Shown here one piece after another: positions 61,815 to 64,000 of a stretch of 64,000 bases of DNA. Each line of letters starts with the position of its first letter. Position 1 is the first letter of the stretch. The stretch is taken from positions 682,001 to 746,000 of the forward strand of contig CAXXXS010000002.1 of NCBI GenBank assembly GCA_963665085.2, written 5' to 3'. The stretch comes from G963665085 sp963665085 (lineage in GTDB: Bacteria; Bacteroidota; Bacteroidia; Bacteroidales; JAAAOM01). The notes beneath the pieces are model-generated. The model saw nothing but the letters and a program-made list of their open reading frames with translations. It was not told the origin of the DNA and ran no database searches. A program made the translations under genes and the position numbers.

Positions 61815-62729
61815 TCAGCCTTTCAAAGTTTGACTAGCTATTCTGAAATATTTAGGAGATTGACCTGTTTTCTTTTTAAAGAACCTTGAGAAATAATTAT
61901 AATCAGTAAATCCTAAATCCAGTCCAATTTCTTTTATTGGAATCGATGTTGAAATCAATAAATATTTTGCTTCTTGTACTATTCTATTGTCTATGTAATC
62001 TTTAGCTGAAGATTTTGTAGATGAACGAACAAGTTTATTTAAATAATTTGAATGGATAGACAGTTTACTTGCGTAATAACCAACCTCTTTTTCTGATTTA
62101 TAATTAGATTCGAGAAGTTCAACAAACTCATCAAACAATGTGTCTTTCTTATTTGAAAATTTCTCCTGACTAAAAAACTCCTTTTGATAAAGCAGTATTA
62201 ACTCTGCAAGTTTTAGTATAAATAATTTTTGTTCTTGAGGCTCTTTTATCTGACTCAGTCTTTTTATTTCATTAAATAGTAATTCAACCTGCATTGAAGC
62301 CTCCAGATCAAATATACTATATGGTGTTGATGATATTTTAAAAAGTCTGTGTAACTGTAAAAATGAAATTGGAAATTGATATTCACTAAAAATAAAATCA
62401 TTAAAGGTCAGCATATATCCTGATGTATCAAGGCTCCAACTGTTCGTAGAATGTATCATGTTTTTAGGAATAATCAGTCCCATGTTTGGTTGTATATTAA
62501 AACTATGGCTTCCTATTATCTTTTTTCCTGAACCCTTATTAATAAATGCTAACACATAGTGTGATATACGATTTGGCGGCATTATTCCATCAAATTCGGT
62601 AACTAAATCATTGATGTTATGCATTTGAAAATTAAAATCAATTTTTAAAGACTCATTCAGATCTATAATTGTTTTTATTGAGCCTTTACGTAGGACACGT
62701 CCATATTGAGAAATAATCCGTTCTTTCAC
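61815..62729 (-). CDS. AraC-family transcriptional regulator
   Basis: A 304-residue regulator. The N-terminal half is a cupin-type sensor (IGSHSFNIQPNMGLIIPKNMIHSTNSW). The C-terminal half is the double helix-turn-helix (SIHSNYLNKLVRSST...IPIKEIGLDLGFTDYNYFSRFFKKKTGQSPKYFR), with the AraC signature near the end. The target is unknown. The gene is followed by nothing on its strand until the MBL gene, and it sits just downstream of the DUF3795 gene on the same strand, which it may control. Confidence 0.92.
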   Translation of the reverse strand: MKERIISQYGRVLRKGSIKTIIDLNESLKIDFNFQMHNINDLVTEFDGIMPPNRISHYVLAFINKGSGKKIIGSHSFNIQPNMGLIIPKNMIHSTNSWSLDTSGYMLTFNDFIFSEYQFPISFLQLHRLFKISSTPYSIFDLEASMQVELLFNEIKRLSQIKEPQEQKLFILKLAELILLYQKEFFSQEKFSNKKDTLFDEFVELLESNYKSEKEVGYYASKLSIHSNYLNKLVRSSTKSSAKDYIDNRIVQEAKYLLISTSIPIKEIGLDLGFTDYNYFSRFFKKKTGQSPKYFRIASQTLKG

Positions 62730-62760
62730 TATTAAAATTTTGAATTATTTCGTTTCTATT

Positions 62761-63129
62761 TTATTGCTTTCCTGTTTTTATGGTAACCCAATTCTTTTCA
62801 CTCATATATTTAACAAACTCGGATTCTCCCTTTTCTTTGATCATCTCAACACCTAATCTCCTGTTTGTTCGAGTTAGAAATTGTCCTACACGAATCATGA
62901 AAGGATTAAACAATTTACAGTCTTTAACCGTTTTATGAATATCACAATCTGCACATGAACTATATCCATTTCCTATACAACAAGGCCTAACCTGACAAGC
63001 TTTGTATCCAACAGCACATTTGGGATTATCTCCTTTGCACCCAAGACATTCTCCTTTGGTGTACTTTGGACACGCTCCGCAATAAAAGCCACAATAGGAT
63101 ATCAATGTTGTAATTTTTGGTTTAGTCAT
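62761..63129 (-). CDS. Cys-rich DUF3795 protein
   Basis: A 122-residue protein with twelve cysteines in the first 70 residues, in patterns such as SYCGFYCGACPKY, GECLGCKGDNPKC, RPCCIGNGYSSCADC. This fits DUF3795, a family thought to bind zinc or an iron-sulfur cluster, of unknown function. The tail is charged and helical. The frame can begin three codons earlier at a TTG, but the ATG at 63129 is preferred. It lies 31 bases upstream of the AraC-family gene. Confidence 0.88.
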   Translation of the reverse strand: MTKPKITTLISYCGFYCGACPKYTKGECLGCKGDNPKCAVGYKACQVRPCCIGNGYSSCADCDIHKTVKDCKLFNPFMIRVGQFLTRTNRRLGVEMIKEKGESEFVKYMSEKNWVTIKTGKQ

Positions 63130-63320
63130 ACTTCTCAATTTTATTCATAATTATACAGTAGAGAAAAAATTATACGAGTTTTAAGTTTGGATAAATCCAT
63201 TAAAATTTCTCTAATATTTTAAACTTATGCATACTTTATAAATATAACGGTACAAAAATATTCCTTTAATTTTCATCTATTGCTAAGTTTTAGATATTTT
63301 ATAAATTAATTCCTATTACT

Positions 63321-63444
63321 TCCCTTTTTGACACCGCTCAAAAAGGGAGAAAAAACCCTCCACGGATAAAAATTTCTGTCTGTCCTTCTCGCACAAAGCT
63401 ACGCTAACCAAGGCCGTACAAATAGAATTTCACACAATCCGTGG
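63321..63444. other. Intergenic nested-hairpin element B
   Basis: The gap 63130-63736 (about 600 bases) has no gene. Hairpin 1 is TCCCTTTTTGA (63321-63331) with TCAAAAAGGGA (63338-63348), then GAAAAAACC. Hairpin 2 is CCACGGAT (63360-63367) with ATCCGTGG (63437-63444), extended inside by AAATTTCT with AGAATTT, and its loop holds GGCCGT (63412-63417). The order, spacing and A-rich link match element A, while the stems differ in sequence. Confidence 0.5.
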
Positions 63445-63550
63445 ACAGCCATCACACCTGGCAAGTTCTTACCTAATTATTTCGGGTTTCAACTTATAGT
63501 TACTCTATCATTTTTAGTTAATAGATTAAAAGAATATTACGCTACATACA

Positions 63551-63569
63551 AGTCTTGATGGTCAAGACT
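63551..63569. repeat. Short perfect hairpin in the right-end gap
   Basis: AGTCTTGA (63551-63558) pairs with TCAAGACT (63562-63569) around TGG. There is no T-run, so it could be a protein-binding site or chance. It lies about 180 bases beyond the stop of the FtsX-like gene, whose transcript runs toward lower coordinates. Confidence 0.3.
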
Positions 63570-63736
63570 ATATGCGAATCCAACTATATCAATAAAGTCA
63601 CAAAAAATATTAATCATTATTACCATATCAAGAAATAGTCTCCCTTCTGTTTAAGCTATTCTTAAATTCAGATTATAACAATTTAAATTGTTTGTATTTG
63701 ATTTTATATATTCTTGTTAGAGATTTTCTCAATAAA

Positions 63737-64000
63737 TTATTCATATCTCAACGCTTCAACTGGATTTTTTGATGCTGCCCGCCAGCTTTGCCAACTCACC
63801 GTTAACAAAACAATGCCTAAAGCCAATATACCAGCTAATATAAAAATCCACCAGCTTAAAGTAGTTTTGTAGGCAAAGTTTTCCAGCCATCTTCTCATAG
63901 TGAAATATGCAACAGGGCAGGATATCACAAAGGCAATCCCCACCCATTTGATAAAATTTCGATTTAATGAAAATAGAATTTGATTATTACGGGCACCATT
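63737..64000 (-). CDS. FtsX-like ABC permease, C-terminal part (5' cut by window edge)
   Basis: The frame is open to the right edge. The visible 87 residues run NGARNNQILFSLNRNFIKWVGIAFVISCPVAYFTMRRWL...SWWIFILAGILALGIVLLTVSWQSWRAASKNPVEALRYE. This is the typical end of FtsX/MacB-type permeases of Bacteroidota, with two membrane helices and the closing NPVEALRYE. Such permeases of about 800 residues work with an ABC ATPase, often in export of antimicrobials or lipoproteins. A GTG at 63941-63943 is internal and not the start. Confidence 0.88.
   Translation of the reverse strand, partial: NGARNNQILFSLNRNFIKWVGIAFVISCPVAYFTMRRWLENFAYKTTLSWWIFILAGILALGIVLLTVSWQSWRAASKNPVEALRYE

Noticed and set aside
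61680..63444. CRISPR or tandem repeat array in the right-end gaps
   Set aside because: There are only two structurally similar elements 1.6 kb apart with differing sequences; no regularly spaced direct repeats exist.

Overview
The window is a stretch of an AT-rich chromosome from the phylum Bacteroidota, most likely a marine member of the Bacteroidales (Marinifilaceae/Marinilabiliales-like; the family level is a guess). The evidence is the GldF/GldG gliding-motility ABC subunits, a short primary sigma factor, promoters of the Bacteroidota type (TAnnTTTG at -7 instead of TATAAT), families almost confined to the phylum (DUF3822 next to rsmD, DUF6702, the Lys-type phosphoglycerate dehydrogenase), and the absence of clear Shine-Dalgarno sequences. 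Most of the window is housekeeping chromosome; there is one insertion sequence, one tRNA gene, and no CRISPR array, prophage or rRNA.

Layout. 1-3.5 kb: end of a DinB-like gene and a LytS/LytTR two-component operon with a secreted protein. 3.8-5.3 kb: an IS1380-family element lying just upstream of a DUF486 membrane gene. 5.9-9.9 kb: sulfotransferase, GT39-type glycosyltransferase, pyruvate kinase. 10-17.6 kb: two radical-SAM methylthiotransferases, a flavin reductase, MltG, methylglyoxal synthase, a solitary CheW and an aminotransferase. 17.6-22.8 kb: small membrane protein, membrane J-domain protein, DnaN, DnaQ-like exonuclease, FAH-family hydrolase, DUF6702 protein. 22.9-27.9 kb: two nearly identical M1 metallopeptidase genes in tandem, each with its own promoter. 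28-31.3 kb: a MATE transporter gene reduced by an internal deletion, then yicC-gmk-nadD. 31.4-35.3 kb: gldF-gldG, comB and a small secreted protein. 35.3-36 kb: a long gene-free stretch. 36-40.7 kb: serC followed by two phosphoglycerate dehydrogenases of different catalytic type, and an asymmetric double ABC ATPase. 40.7-49.9 kb: tRNA-Asp, rsmD, a RecD-like helicase, a subtilase, YjbQ, DapF, DegQ and the sigma factor.

The most coherent accessory system is at 49.9-58 kb on the minus strand: GT4, HAD phosphatase, GT4, GT81 (glucosyl-3-phosphoglycerate synthase type), GH13_18 (glucosylglycerate phosphorylase type) and glycerate kinase. Read together these genes can build a glycosylglycerate from 3-phosphoglycerate and a sugar nucleotide, and return it to glucose 1-phosphate and phosphoglycerate. 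The two extra glycosyltransferases suggest that the final product is larger than glucosylglycerate. An ADP-forming acetyl-CoA synthetase lies upstream.

The right end (60-64 kb) looks more decayed. It has the two ends of a deleted S9 peptidase gene, an MBL hydrolase, an AraC regulator, a Cys-rich DUF3795 protein, two intergenic elements of the same nested-hairpin design, and the C-terminus of an FtsX-like permease running off the window.
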